Origin: JBGFRR01 sp041695045
GTDB lineage: Bacteria; Bacteroidota; Ignavibacteria; UBA10030
Length of the DNA: 38,599 bases
Direction: 5' to 3'
Assembly: GCA_041695045.1 (NCBI GenBank)
Contig: JBGFRR010000091.1
Location: forward strand, 1-38,599
Within the stretch, counting starts at the first letter, position 1; each line of letters begins with the position of its first letter. Made by a program: the position numbers and the translations under genes. Below the pieces are notes generated by a model that ran no database searches, was not told the origin of the DNA, and saw nothing but the letters and a program-made list of their open reading frames with translations. Positions 16,166-24,511 of the stretch are shown piece after piece.

Positions 16166-17772
16166 CGCGCCGCCTTCTCATGGTCCTCACCCTCGCTCTC
16201 AGTCCAGCGCTCGCGCAGGAACGGGAACGTCGGGATATGCCGGTGTTGGAAATTCCGGAGGTAACAATTGTCGGAAGGAAGGTCATCACGCTTCCCTTTG
16301 CTCGAAAGGGGGAAGTGATCGACGTTCAGATCTATGAACCACAGCCGCCCGACACGTCGTTGCTCAGACAGCGCATCGCACCGGAGTTGCCGCGTGGCAT
16401 GTACCTCCATCCGAAAGATGAGCGCTCGCCGTGGCGGTTTGCGCTTTCGGCTGAAGGCGGAAGCTACGCTGCGCGCGGGCTTTCCGGCCTCGTGCGCTAC
16501 TCGGAGTTAGCCTGGGAAGGATATTCGGAAATAAGCTTCGCCGCGACCGATGGCCACGTGCCCAACACACGCGCCTCGGCATCCACATTCAACCTCGGTG
16601 GGCAGACGTTTATCGTAACCGATAACGACCTGCTCGGCCTCTTCCGGATTTCCGGCGACCTGACAGTCGGATCGGAATCGTACGGCATGTTCGTACTTCG
16701 TGACACGAGCACAGAGCGCTCGAGGGAGCAATTCACACTGTACACGTCGCTCTCTTCCGCTGATTCGCGACGAAGTTCGATCCATTTCGGCCTGACGATC
16801 CGCTCGCTCAGCATCACCGACACAGAACCGGGAAGCCGGAGAGCGGCGTCCACCCTATCGCCTACCATTCGCACTTCATGGTCGACGCAGATCGGCTCGG
16901 TACACTGGACGAACGACATGTCGTATGAGACATCCTCGTTGCAATATGTGAGGCCGCAAGAATCGCCGTCCGTCTTCACGATTTCTTCAACAGCCCGTCG
17001 GTCGCTCTCCGATGCATGGCTCCTCCATCTTGGGGCCAAATACCAATACGGCGCGGATTCCGACGGCGGCACCGGAAACCTCTTCACACCGGTCGCACTC
17101 CTCCGCTGGCAGGCCTTGCCGACGACGGAGCTTTCGGTGTTCTGGGAGCCGTCGATACGCATGATGAGCTACGCAGAAGCATTTGCCGAAAACCCTTACC
17201 TTGTCCATGAGCCCGTGTTACGCACACCGTTCAGCGGAGTTTCCGGCGGATTTAGATTCTCTCACATCGCAGGACAACTCTCGCTCAGCGGGCAACTTAC
17301 GCTGAAACGAACGAACGATTCTCCTGTTCACATTGTGCAGGATCGAACGATTCAACTTCAATACGCAGAAGCGACCCACGTCACACTTGAATTGAACGCA
17401 CGGATGCCGCTTTCGGACAGACTGCGGGCATCGGCCTTCATCACGGCGCATGATGCAAGGGACGTTGCCACCGACCGCCAGCTTCCGATGACTCCAGCGA
17501 TCCAGCTCGGCGCACGCGGTGAGGTGGAACTTCATCTCCCCGCGACCGTTTGGGCGAACGTGTGGTTTATTGGGCCGCGAGACGTCGATTTCGCCGGGAC
17601 GACATCGTTGGACGGCGCTCTCCTTGCCGATATCGGCGTTTCGTCAACAATCATTCCCTACAGCATCGTTTCATTGGAACTTTCAAACCTCTTCGGCAGT
17701 CCGTATACATGGTGGAAGGGGTACCCCGCTCCGGGGCGACGATTCGGACTTCGCGTGCAGGCATCGTTCTAA
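16162..17772 (+). CDS. Outer-membrane beta-barrel with TonB-box-like N-terminus
   Basis: This 536-residue protein has a signal peptide (cleavage after ALA, about residue 19) followed by a short N-terminal strand IPEVTIVGRK (31-40) that resembles a TonB box. The mature part has alternating hydrophobic and polar residues with many serines and aromatics, typical of a beta-barrel, and ends in a terminal aromatic strand, FGLRVQASF, as outer-membrane proteins do. There is no recognisable plug domain, so it is not an ordinary TonB-dependent receptor. The start codon overlaps the TPR gene and a tonB gene follows, which suggests a physical link with both (inference). Confidence 0.75.
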   Translation: MTRRLLMVLTLALSPALAQERERRDMPVLEIPEVTIVGRKVITLPFARKGEVIDVQIYEPQPPDTSLLRQRIAPELPRGMYLHPKDERSPWRFALSAEGGSYAARGLSGLVRYSELAWEGYSEISFAATDGHVPNTRASASTFNLGGQTFIVTDNDLLGLFRISGDLTVGSESYGMFVLRDTSTERSREQFTLYTSLSSADSRRSSIHFGLTIRSLSITDTEPGSRRAASTLSPTIRTSWSTQIGSVHWTNDMSYETSSLQYVRPQESPSVFTISSTARRSLSDAWLLHLGAKYQYGADSDGGTGNLFTPVALLRWQALPTTELSVFWEPSIRMMSYAEAFAENPYLVHEPVLRTPFSGVSGGFRFSHIAGQLSLSGQLTLKRTNDSPVHIVQDRTIQLQYAEATHVTLELNARMPLSDRLRASAFITAHDARDVATDRQLPMTPAIQLGARGEVELHLPATVWANVWFIGPRDVDFAGTTSLDGALLADIGVSSTIIPYSIVSLELSNLFGSPYTWWKGYPAPGRRFGLRVQASF

Positions 17773-17812
17773 ATCTGCGGGAACAGTACTTGGAAATTGG
17801 ATTGTTGGATGA

Positions 17813-17841
17813 TTGGAGTGCCGGCACGTTGATTGTATGAT
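17813..17841 (+). promoter_or_regulatory. Putative tonB promoter
   Basis: TTGGAG (17813-17818), 17-base spacer, TATGAT (17836-17841), about 18 bases before the tonB ATG. It would allow tonB to be expressed apart from the TPR/barrel pair. Confidence 0.4.
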
Positions 17842-17859
17842 TCCGCTTATGAGGTAGGT

Positions 17860-18576
17860 ATGCGTGAGCACGAAGCAAGAGCACGAGAAGAACGAAAGAA
17901 ACGAACAATCTCCTTCGCGGGGTCCATGCTCTTCCACGCCTCCCTGCTAATCGTTCTTGCCCTCGTAGAAGTGAACAGACCGAAGGCGATGGAATACATC
18001 GAATTAGATTGGGGAGCGAGCAGCGGCGCGCCGAACGCCAGCACCGTGCAACAGCAAGCCGAACCGCCGATGGAGACGAAAGCCCCGGAAACAATCACGC
18101 CGAAAACACCGGAGAGGAAGAAGGTTGACCTCCCGCCGATGAAGAGTCCATCGGAAGATGTTGTTCGCACCACAAAGCAACGCGAGCCGGAAAAGAAAAT
18201 AGCAACCGAAGCGCCGAAAACTACAACACGTTCGGATGCTCCGACTACGCCGACAAAAACTGCAGAACCGGCAGGAGCGGGAACGACGCAGGGGTTTTCG
18301 ATCGAATGGTCGGGCGTTGGATCACGCAAGCTCTTGAGCGGCCGGATGCCGCGTTATCCGGAAGGAACCGATAAAGAAATGCCCGTCCTGTTGCAATTCA
18401 CTGTCTTGCCGGATGGGTCGGTTTCGAGTGCCATCCCTCTGCGCCGCAGCGATGAACTACTGGAGCGCGAAGCCCTCACTGCACTACGGACGTGGCGCTT
18501 CGACCCCCTGCCGCCGCAATTCGAGCAGGTGCCGCAAGTTGGAAAGATTACGTTCCACTTTATACTCGAACCGTAA
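17860..18576 (+). CDS. TonB energy-transducing protein
   Basis: This 238-residue protein has a basic cytoplasmic start, one membrane helix (about 18-38, FAGSMLFHASLLIVLALVEV), a long proline, lysine and threonine-rich periplasmic linker (about 60-145) and a C-terminal TonB domain (RMPRYPEGTDKEMPVLLQF, then ALTALRTWRFDPLP). TonB carries proton-motive energy from an ExbB-ExbD motor to outer-membrane partners. No exbB or exbD is in the window. The ATG at 17860 is chosen because GAGG lies 5 bases upstream; an earlier TTG at 17833 is open but less likely. Confidence 0.9.
   Translation: MREHEARAREERKKRTISFAGSMLFHASLLIVLALVEVNRPKAMEYIELDWGASSGAPNASTVQQQAEPPMETKAPETITPKTPERKKVDLPPMKSPSEDVVRTTKQREPEKKIATEAPKTTTRSDAPTTPTKTAEPAGAGTTQGFSIEWSGVGSRKLLSGRMPRYPEGTDKEMPVLLQFTVLPDGSVSSAIPLRRSDELLEREALTALRTWRFDPLPPQFEQVPQVGKITFHFILEP
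18539..18566 (+). promoter_or_regulatory. Putative ompA promoter inside tonB
   Basis: TTGGAA (18539-18544), 16-base spacer, TATACT (18561-18566), about 53 bases before the OmpA ATG. It overlaps the last codons of tonB. Confidence 0.4.
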
Positions 18577-18618
18577 CGGTTCACTCATCCACTGCACCAA
18601 AAAAAGGAGTACGTTGAC

Positions 18619-20496
18619 ATGTTCAACATCGGACGTGTTTGTGCTATAGGCGTGCTGACATTGGTACTGGTACCCCTGCTGTTGGCTCAGGAAGCGCGGG
18701 AACGCCCGCAGTGGTGGTTCGGCGGTCTGTTTGGAGCGAATTTCAACCTCCATGACGCCCACTTCCATGAGGTGAACGCGGCGACGCGGGTCGGGGTTGA
18801 GTTCGAAGAGGGATTCGGTGTCCGACCGGCGTTGGGGTTGACGCTCGAGTATCGTCCCTCATCCATGTGGGGTGGATCGTTCAACCTCTTGTGGGATGGA
18901 CGCGGCGGAGCGTTTCGCGATGTCAGTACACCGGCAGGACTCCACAAGTTCTCAACCGGCATGAACTACATTTCCATTGAACCAAACCTTCGCATGGCGC
19001 CCTTCGGCTTCCCGCTGCACTTCTTTGCGGGGCCGCGGTTCGGCTTCAACGTCGGAAAGTCGTTTACGTACGAGCACCCGGCGCTAGGAACGCGGGAAGG
19101 GGATTGGGCAAACGTTCGAGCCACAAACATCGGCGGGCAGGCCGGCGTCGGCTATGACTGGATGCTGAGCAATCCGCAGGACACATGGTGGATTGAGCTG
19201 ACGCCCTTCGCTTCCGTGCATTTCAGTCAGCAACTTCGGACGGCAGATGAATGGAAGAACACAACCCTCCGCGCAGGCTTGGCGCTCAAATTCGGAAGCC
19301 CGGGCGGCGGTATTCTCCCGCCGGCAGCGCGGACAGTCGAGTTCTCTGTTCGCGCGCCGCAGGTCATTCCCGGCATGCGCACAGTGCAGGAAACGTTCCC
19401 ACTGCGAAACTACGTCTTCTTTGAAGCGGACACAACTGATATCCCAGCGCGGTACGTTCGCCTTTCACCGACACAAGCGGCGAACTTCAGCGAGGAGCAC
19501 CTGTTTGCAGCCGCACCGACGCTCACAACCGGGCGGTCCAGAAAACAGCTTGAGACCTATCACAACATTCTGAACGTCTTTGGCGATCGCCTCCGCCGCT
19601 ATCCGAATGCAACAATCACGCTCACCGGCGCATCGAGCGGAAGTGCAGAGGAAGGCAAACAGATGGCAGAGTCCATCAAGCGGTACCTTGTCGATGTGTT
19701 CGGAATTGCTGCAAACCGCATTACGACCGTCGGCGCAACGCGTCCGGCAATTCCCTCCAGCCAACCCGGCGGTACGCGTGACGTTGCGCTGGTGCAGGCC
19801 GAAGACCGCCGCGTCGATATCACCAGCGAAACGCTTGAACTCCTCCTCCCTGTAAGCATCACGTCGGTGCAGGAAGACCCGCTTGACGCGGATGTTGTCC
19901 TCACCGCGGCAGGGGCAGAGGAGCTGCTCGCATCGTGGACTGCGGAAGTTCGCGATCAAGCAGGAACGGTGAGAAACTTCGGGCCGTTTACCTCATCGCA
20001 TGAACGAATCCCCGGCAAGACACTACTCGGCGACCGGACGGAGGCATCCTTTACCGTGACCATGCGTGGACAGACTCGGGCTGGACAGGCGATTGAGCGG
20101 CAGGGGCAGTTCCGGCTTGTGAAAGCGGCGCCGGGTGAGAGCGAGCAGGCGTTGCGGTTCAGCGTTCTGTTCGAGTTCGACCAGTCCAAGACGGTCGCAA
20201 CGTACGAGCATTTCCTTACTCAAACAGTAACGCTCGCTATTCCCGACGGCGCCAATGTGGTCGTTCATGGCCATACGGATATTGTGGGTGAAGAAAGCTA
20301 CAACCTGAAACTCTCGCGCGACCGCGCCAACGAGTCAATGAATGTCCTCCAGCGGGCGCTCACGCGGCTCGGAAGGCGGGGAGTTCGATTCGACACGATT
20401 GGCTTTGGTGAAGACCCGCGACGCGCTCCGTTCGAGAACCGCTTCCCCGAGGAGCGCTTCTACAACAGGACGGTGATGATCGAGATCATTCCGTAA
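18619..20496 (+). CDS. OmpA-family protein with two OmpA-like domains
   Basis: This 625-residue protein has a signal peptide (cleavage near LLAQ, residue 24), an N-terminal beta-barrel-like region (about 27-235), a first OmpA-like domain (about 255-405: NYVFFEADTTDIPARYVRL, then ITLTGASSG and AESIKRYLVDVFGI) and a C-terminal OmpA domain (about 510-625: LFEFDQSKTV, VHGHTDIVGEE, LSRDRANESMNVL). The C-terminal domain should hold peptidoglycan; the middle one lacks part of the usual binding set and may be structural. AAGGAG lies 9 bases before the ATG. It is 42 bases after tonB and ends at a strong terminator, closing the envelope block. Confidence 0.9.
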   Translation: MFNIGRVCAIGVLTLVLVPLLLAQEARERPQWWFGGLFGANFNLHDAHFHEVNAATRVGVEFEEGFGVRPALGLTLEYRPSSMWGGSFNLLWDGRGGAFRDVSTPAGLHKFSTGMNYISIEPNLRMAPFGFPLHFFAGPRFGFNVGKSFTYEHPALGTREGDWANVRATNIGGQAGVGYDWMLSNPQDTWWIELTPFASVHFSQQLRTADEWKNTTLRAGLALKFGSPGGGILPPAARTVEFSVRAPQVIPGMRTVQETFPLRNYVFFEADTTDIPARYVRLSPTQAANFSEEHLFAAAPTLTTGRSRKQLETYHNILNVFGDRLRRYPNATITLTGASSGSAEEGKQMAESIKRYLVDVFGIAANRITTVGATRPAIPSSQPGGTRDVALVQAEDRRVDITSETLELLLPVSITSVQEDPLDADVVLTAAGAEELLASWTAEVRDQAGTVRNFGPFTSSHERIPGKTLLGDRTEASFTVTMRGQTRAGQAIERQGQFRLVKAAPGESEQALRFSVLFEFDQSKTVATYEHFLTQTVTLAIPDGANVVVHGHTDIVGEESYNLKLSRDRANESMNVLQRALTRLGRRGVRFDTIGFGEDPRRAPFENRFPEERFYNRTVMIEIIP

Positions 20497-20514
20497 TCCA
20501 GTACACCGCCGCCT

Positions 20515-20545
20515 AAAAAATCCCGGCCGCAGGTCGGGATTTTTT
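20515..20545 (+). terminator. Rho-independent terminator after ompA
   Basis: AAAAAATCCCG and CGGGATTTTTT pair around GCCGCAGGT, with T6 on the plus strand and, symmetrically, on the minus strand. It ends the envelope block and could also act for metX, whose stop is 168 bases away. The rest of 20546-20712 shows nothing. Confidence 0.9.
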
Positions 20546-20712
20546 GTTACCCCGGCTTCGGAACAGAAACAGAATGCTCAAGGTGTCCGTGCAAGACCAC
20601 GTCACGTGTTTCACCGCTGGCGATTGTAGCTTACTCCCTCTTGGAACGCGATATCATAGAACAATCCAACAATCAGGAGCGATCTGTCATTGCTTGAAGG
20701 CGAGAACAAGAT

Positions 20713-21819
20713 TCAGGCACGTTGCAAGAACGAGCCGATCACGGCGTTCAGCTGACCAAACTCTAACAAGAATGCATCATGTCCGTGGATGGAATCGATT
20801 TCGACATAGCGGGCACGCGGAATCTGCCCAACGATGCGCTGTTGATAGACGACGGGGTAACGCACGTCCGTTGAGACACCGATTGAGAGTGCGCGTGCGC
20901 GGATCGACCGAAGCACATTGTCGACGGCGCCGCGATTGTGGGCGATATCGTGCAGGTCCATTGCACGGGTAAGACACAGGTAGGTGTTGGCGTCGAACCG
21001 CGCCGCAAGTTTGTTCCCCTGATAGCAAAGATAGCTCTGCACGCTGAAGTAGTTCTCGCGTTCAAGAGAAGGCCCATCCACCAACTGTCTGCCGAACCGC
21101 TCATCAAACTCCGTCGGGCTCCGGTACGAAATCATGCCGATCATTCGAGCGAGCGCAAGTCCACGCTCCGGTTGTCGCTCGTAGTTGCCGTTGTTCCATC
21201 CAGGGTCATTCATAATGGCGGTGCGGGCGGCGGTGTTCAGCGCAATGCACCACGCCGGCTGCTGCGCCGCGGTGGAAATCGGAATGATCGTCTCACAAAA
21301 CTGCGGATACATTACTCCCCACTCCAACGCCTGCATGCCGCCGAGCGAACTCCCGACAACGGTGGTAAGCCGCTGTACACCAAGGCGGTCGAGAAGGAGT
21401 TTCTGCACCCGGACGATATCGCGTACGGTGATGGTCGGAAACGCGGCTCGATACGGCACTCCGGTTGTCGGATTCGTGGAAACAGGCCCCGTCGTCCCGT
21501 AACAGCTTCCAAGAATGTTCGGACACACCACAAAGTATTCGCGGGTGTCAAGCGCCTTTCCTTCGCCGATGAGGCCATGCCACCATCCCGGTTTCTGATC
21601 GTCCGCATGCCGATAGCCGGCGGCGTGCGCGTCGGCTGTGAGGGCGTGGCAGATGAGAATCGCATTCGTGCCGTCTTCCTTAAGGCGGCCGTAGGTCTCA
21701 TACACCACCGTCACCTCAGCGAGCGTTTCGCCACTCTCCAACCGAAACGGTTGCTGTGGAGTGCACAGACGAATCGTCTTCGACTGCACAATCTCTGTGT
21801 GTTCGACTTCAGCAATCAT
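20713..21819 (-). CDS. metX: Homoserine O-acyltransferase (MetX)
   Basis: This 368-residue alpha/beta-hydrolase-fold enzyme activates homoserine with an acyl group for methionine synthesis. The nucleophile is Ser158 in VVGSSLGG; the catalytic aspartate lies in STDVRYP and the histidine in SIHGHDAFL. NILGSCYGTTGP and SLGGMQALEW are signature stretches. Whether acetyl-CoA or succinyl-CoA is used cannot be read reliably here. The start overlaps the metB stop (ATGA), so both genes are under the same SAM riboswitch. Confidence 0.95.
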   Translation of the reverse strand: MIAEVEHTEIVQSKTIRLCTPQQPFRLESGETLAEVTVVYETYGRLKEDGTNAILICHALTADAHAAGYRHADDQKPGWWHGLIGEGKALDTREYFVVCPNILGSCYGTTGPVSTNPTTGVPYRAAFPTITVRDIVRVQKLLLDRLGVQRLTTVVGSSLGGMQALEWGVMYPQFCETIIPISTAAQQPAWCIALNTAARTAIMNDPGWNNGNYERQPERGLALARMIGMISYRSPTEFDERFGRQLVDGPSLERENYFSVQSYLCYQGNKLAARFDANTYLCLTRAMDLHDIAHNRGAVDNVLRSIRARALSIGVSTDVRYPVVYQQRIVGQIPRARYVEIDSIHGHDAFLLEFGQLNAVIGSFLQRA

Positions 21820-23003
21820 GTCGCCTCCGCACTGGCAAGCGGGGTGGCCGGCACATACAGTTTCTTGAAATCCAGCGCGCGTTGGAGGTCGTCGATGAGG
21901 TCGTTTACGTCTTCAATCCCCACGGAGAGGCGTATCACCCGCTCGTTGATGCCGGCTTGTTCGCGTAGTTCGGGGTTCATCGAAGCATGACTCATCGTGC
22001 AGGGATGCTCGATGAGCGATTCGATGCCTCCTAACGACTCCGCAAGCGCGAAAATTCGCGTTGCGCCGAGCACATGCTTCACCTCATCGTACCCGCCGTC
22101 AACTTCAAACGATACGACGCCTCCAAAGCCATACTGCTGCCTCCGCGCCAGGGCGTAATGGGGATGGCTCGTGAGGCCGGGATAATACACTCGCCTGACG
22201 TTCGGATGGAGCTCGAGCAATTCCGCTACAGCATGCGCATTGCGTTCATGCTCTCTCATGCGCGGCACAAGCGTTTTGATGCCGCGCAGCACGAGCCAGC
22301 AATCGAAGGGAGACGCTCCTTGCCCGAGGGCATTGGAAAGAAACTGCAAACGCTCGGCAAGCTCGGCGGACTTCACAATGACCGCTCCGCCGACAACGTC
22401 GCTGTGGCCGTTGAGGTACTTCGTCGTCGAATGAACAACGATGTCTGCGCCCAGCTCGATCGGCCGCTGGTTGACTGGAGAGAGGAACGTATTATCGACG
22501 ATGGTAAGAGCGCCAATCTGATGAGCCAGGCCGGCAAGTGCCCGGATGTCAACGACATTCAACAATGGATTGCTTGGAGTCTCGACCCAGATTGCTTTGG
22601 TATTCGGTTTGATAGCCGCTTCGACGGCCGCGGGGTCGCTCTGGTCGACGTAGGTCACCTCAAGGCCGAACTGCTGCCCGTAGATGCGCAGCAGCCGCTC
22701 GGTTCCTCCGTAGCAATCATGTGTGCAGATGATGTGATCGTCCCGGCGGAAAAAGTGGAGCACAACGGTAATGGCAGCCATGCCGGTTGCAACCGCAGAG
22801 GCAGCGTAGCCGCCTTCGAGCGCGGCAAGATTTTCTTCCAGCGCTTTGCGAGTAGGATTGGCCGTGCGGGAGTAGTCGTAGCCTTTCGTTTGACCAACCT
22901 CCTCAAACCGAAAGGTCGACGTTTGGTAGATGGGAGTGATGACGCTGTTGTAGGTGGAATCTTTGTCTACCCCAACATGGACGGTTTGTGTTTGAAGACG
23001 CAT
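21816..23003 (-). CDS. metB: Cystathionine gamma-synthase / O-acylhomoserine sulfhydrylase type PLP enzyme
   Basis: This 395-residue Cys/Met-metabolism PLP enzyme joins O-acylhomoserine with cysteine (or a homologous thiol). The PLP lysine is Lys195 in STTKYLNGHSD; YSRTANPTR, ATGMAAI and VDNTF are family motifs. Cystathionine gamma-synthase, gamma-lyase and O-acetylhomoserine sulfhydrylase are close relatives; pairing with metX and SAM control favour the synthase. The ATG at 23003 has AGGAGG 5 bases upstream. An earlier start at 23144 would lie in the riboswitch and terminator and is rejected. Confidence 0.92.
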   Translation of the reverse strand: MRLQTQTVHVGVDKDSTYNSVITPIYQTSTFRFEEVGQTKGYDYSRTANPTRKALEENLAALEGGYAASAVATGMAAITVVLHFFRRDDHIICTHDCYGGTERLLRIYGQQFGLEVTYVDQSDPAAVEAAIKPNTKAIWVETPSNPLLNVVDIRALAGLAHQIGALTIVDNTFLSPVNQRPIELGADIVVHSTTKYLNGHSDVVGGAVIVKSAELAERLQFLSNALGQGASPFDCWLVLRGIKTLVPRMREHERNAHAVAELLELHPNVRRVYYPGLTSHPHYALARRQQYGFGGVVSFEVDGGYDEVKHVLGATRIFALAESLGGIESLIEHPCTMSHASMNPELREQAGINERVIRLSVGIEDVNDLIDDLQRALDFKKLYVPATPLASAEAT

Positions 23004-23031
23004 ACAGCCCTCCTGTAGTGTGTGAGTGAAT

Positions 23032-23060
23032 AAAAAACCTCTTCCGATGATCAGAAGAGG
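23032..23060 (-). terminator. Riboswitch-controlled terminator before metB
   Basis: Minus strand CCTCTTC (23060-23054), nine-base loop, GAAGAGG (23044-23038) followed by TTTTTT. It stands between the SAM aptamer and metB. The aptamer 3' side ends in GATGAGAGG, which could pair with CCTCT of the terminator to form an antiterminator when SAM is absent. Confidence 0.9.
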
Positions 23061-23080
23061 TACAGGGCATGTATCCGTCT

Positions 23081-23220
23081 TCCTCTCATCGCTCCCTGAT
23101 TCTGTCGGTTGTTTCATCGACTTCACCGGGGCAGGCTTTAGCACCTAACATTCCGCGAGGTTGGGCGAAACTGGTTGCTACGGCGTCGTCGGGCCTGTTC
23201 CCTCAGCCGTTCTTGATAAG
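23081..23220 (-). ncRNA. SAM-I (S-box) riboswitch
   Basis: On the minus strand the 140-base leader has the S-box landmarks in order: CTTATCAAGA at the 5' end, CTGAGGGAACAGGCCC, GTAGCAACCAG, GGTGCTAAAGCCTG and GATGAGAGG closing the P1 stem with CTTATC. It binds S-adenosylmethionine and, with the downstream terminator, should switch off metB-metX when SAM is abundant. Identification is by conserved sequence, not by a covariance search. Confidence 0.93.
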
Positions 23221-23278
23221 ATGGGTGTATGAAAAAGAACTGTTGGCCGGTTGTGCCGGCAGTTCAACAACTGTAACC

Positions 23279-23307
23279 AATATAGGAATCATCCTGCCCG
23301 ATGTCAA
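23279..23307 (-). promoter_or_regulatory. Consensus promoter of metB-metX
   Basis: Minus strand TTGACA (23307-23302), 17-base spacer, TATATT (23284-23279). The predicted start near 23272 is about 50 bases before the riboswitch. It is immediately downstream of tRNA-Phe in the same direction. Confidence 0.8.
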
Positions 23308-23321
23308 GGACAAGTTGATTG

Positions 23322-23394
23322 TGGACAGGGACGGAATCGAACCGCCGACACATGGATTTTCAGTCCATTGCTCTACCAACTGAGCTACCTGTCC
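23322..23394 (-). tRNA. tRNA-Phe (GAA)
   Basis: A full cloverleaf: acceptor GGACAGG/CCTGTCC with discriminator A, D-arm GCTC...GAGC, anticodon stem ATGGA/TCCAT with loop CTGAAAA (anticodon GAA) and T-arm CGGCGGTTCGATTCCGTC-like. CCA is not encoded. Its 5' end touches a long palindrome. Confidence 0.97.
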
Positions 23395-23453
23395 GAAAAT
23401 TTCTGAACTTAGCGATCCGCTAACGGCGGAGAAGCTAAGTTCATGAAATTTTC
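23395..23453. repeat. Long palindrome directly against tRNA-Phe
   Basis: GAAAATTTCTGAACTTAGC (23395-23413) pairs with GCTAAGTTCATGAAATTTTC (23434-23453) with one bulged base, 19 bp. The 20-base loop has its own small hairpin TCCGC/GCGGA. A second, shorter hairpin TCCCGCT/AGCGGGA lies at 23458-23479. It occupies the place where a tRNA promoter and leader would be expected. Confidence 0.75.
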
Positions 23454-23523
23454 AGGATCCCGCTGCCTCTCAAGCGGGAGCCGAACGCTGTTCCCGACCA
23501 CGCTCACACACCACCGAGCACGA

Positions 23524-23553
23524 ATAAAAACGGTGCGATAAGCATCCGCACCG
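23524..23553 (-). terminator. Terminator of the kinase-glmS-fabI operon
   Basis: Minus strand CGGTGCG (23553-23547), nine-base loop, CGCACCG (23537-23531) then TTTTTATT. It lies 45 bases past the stop of the FabI-like gene. Confidence 0.85.
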
Positions 23554-23598
23554 ATTCAAACTTACCAAACTTTTGCGCGAAAGTCAACGCCGTTTTTA

Positions 23599-24456
23599 TC
23601 AATCCAACTCTCGGGCGTTCTTCTGCAGAATGTAACTCACCGTCTCCTCACCCGCGTCGACGCCGATAAGATGACCACCGATGAAATCGGCGTACTCATG
23701 CGTCAACAACGTAATGGCGCGTCCGATATCCTCCGGTGTTGTGAGCCGCATCTGCGGATTCTTCGCTTGTCCAACGACCTTCATCTTGTCCGCTCCGGGT
23801 ATTTTCCGGAGCGCAGGGGTATCCGTTACACCGGCCATAATCGACGAGGCTGTGATGCCCCACGCGCCAAGCTCCATGTTCAACTGGCGGATATGAGATT
23901 CCAACGCGGCTTTTGCAGCGGAAACGGCACCATAATAGGGAATATGTGTCCGACCTCCGGAGCTCGTCATTGCGAAAATGCGCGTCCCTTTCCCCAACAG
24001 CTTGCGTTTGAACGCCTCCTGCACCCAATAGACGAGCGAGTTCGCCATCACATCCATGGTCATCTCGATGTTGGCTTGTGTCAGCATCTGCGAGTGGTCT
24101 TCGTGGATATAGGGACGGAGTGTTCCGAAGGCGAGGGAATGCATCAGCACACGAAGATACGCGTTCGGGGTGGCCTGGAAGCGCTGTTGCAGCGCATCCA
24201 GAACTTCAGCCCGTTTTTGCGGATCGGCGGCATTGAGGTTGTAAAAAACCGTTTGAACGCCACACTGTTCAATCTCGTTTTTGATGCGCTCGGCGTTGGG
24301 CATCGTTGCCGCCCGGTCAAAATGCACTCCACAAATGTTCATCCCGTGACGGGCAAGCTCGATCGCCGTTGCTCCTCCAAAACCGCTGGAGGAACCCAGA
24401 ATCAGAGCCCAGTCTGTCGGTCGAAATCGGATTTCTGCGCTCACTGCACACTCCAT
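23599..24456 (-). CDS. Enoyl-ACP-reductase-like SDR (FabI type)
   Basis: This 285-residue SDR has the cofactor loop GSSSGFGGATAIELA (21-35) and an active site with Tyr175 and Lys182 spaced Tyr-x6-Lys, the spacing of FabI rather than the Tyr-x3-Lys of ordinary SDRs. The stretch MHSLAFGTLRP, GVTDTPALRKIPGADK and the tail FIGGHLIGVDAGEE also fit enoyl reductases, which saturate the enoyl-ACP double bond in fatty acid elongation. It differs enough from standard FabI that another unsaturated substrate is possible. It follows glmS by 55 bases and ends before a terminator. There is no clear ribosome-binding site. Confidence 0.75.
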   Translation of the reverse strand: MECAVSAEIRFRPTDWALILGSSSGFGGATAIELARHGMNICGVHFDRAATMPNAERIKNEIEQCGVQTVFYNLNAADPQKRAEVLDALQQRFQATPNAYLRVLMHSLAFGTLRPYIHEDHSQMLTQANIEMTMDVMANSLVYWVQEAFKRKLLGKGTRIFAMTSSGGRTHIPYYGAVSAAKAALESHIRQLNMELGAWGITASSIMAGVTDTPALRKIPGADKMKVVGQAKNPQMRLTTPEDIGRAITLLTHEYADFIGGHLIGVDAGEETVSYILQKNARELD

Positions 24457-24511
24457 TGATTGGTTCAGAGGTGGGACAAGATAGTAAGTATTCCGAGAAA
24501 GTCAAAAGCGG

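Noticed and set aside
23004..23144. N-terminal extension of metB by 47 residues
   Set aside because: It would translate through the SAM riboswitch and terminator; the ATG at 23003 has a strong ribosome-binding site and the family start.
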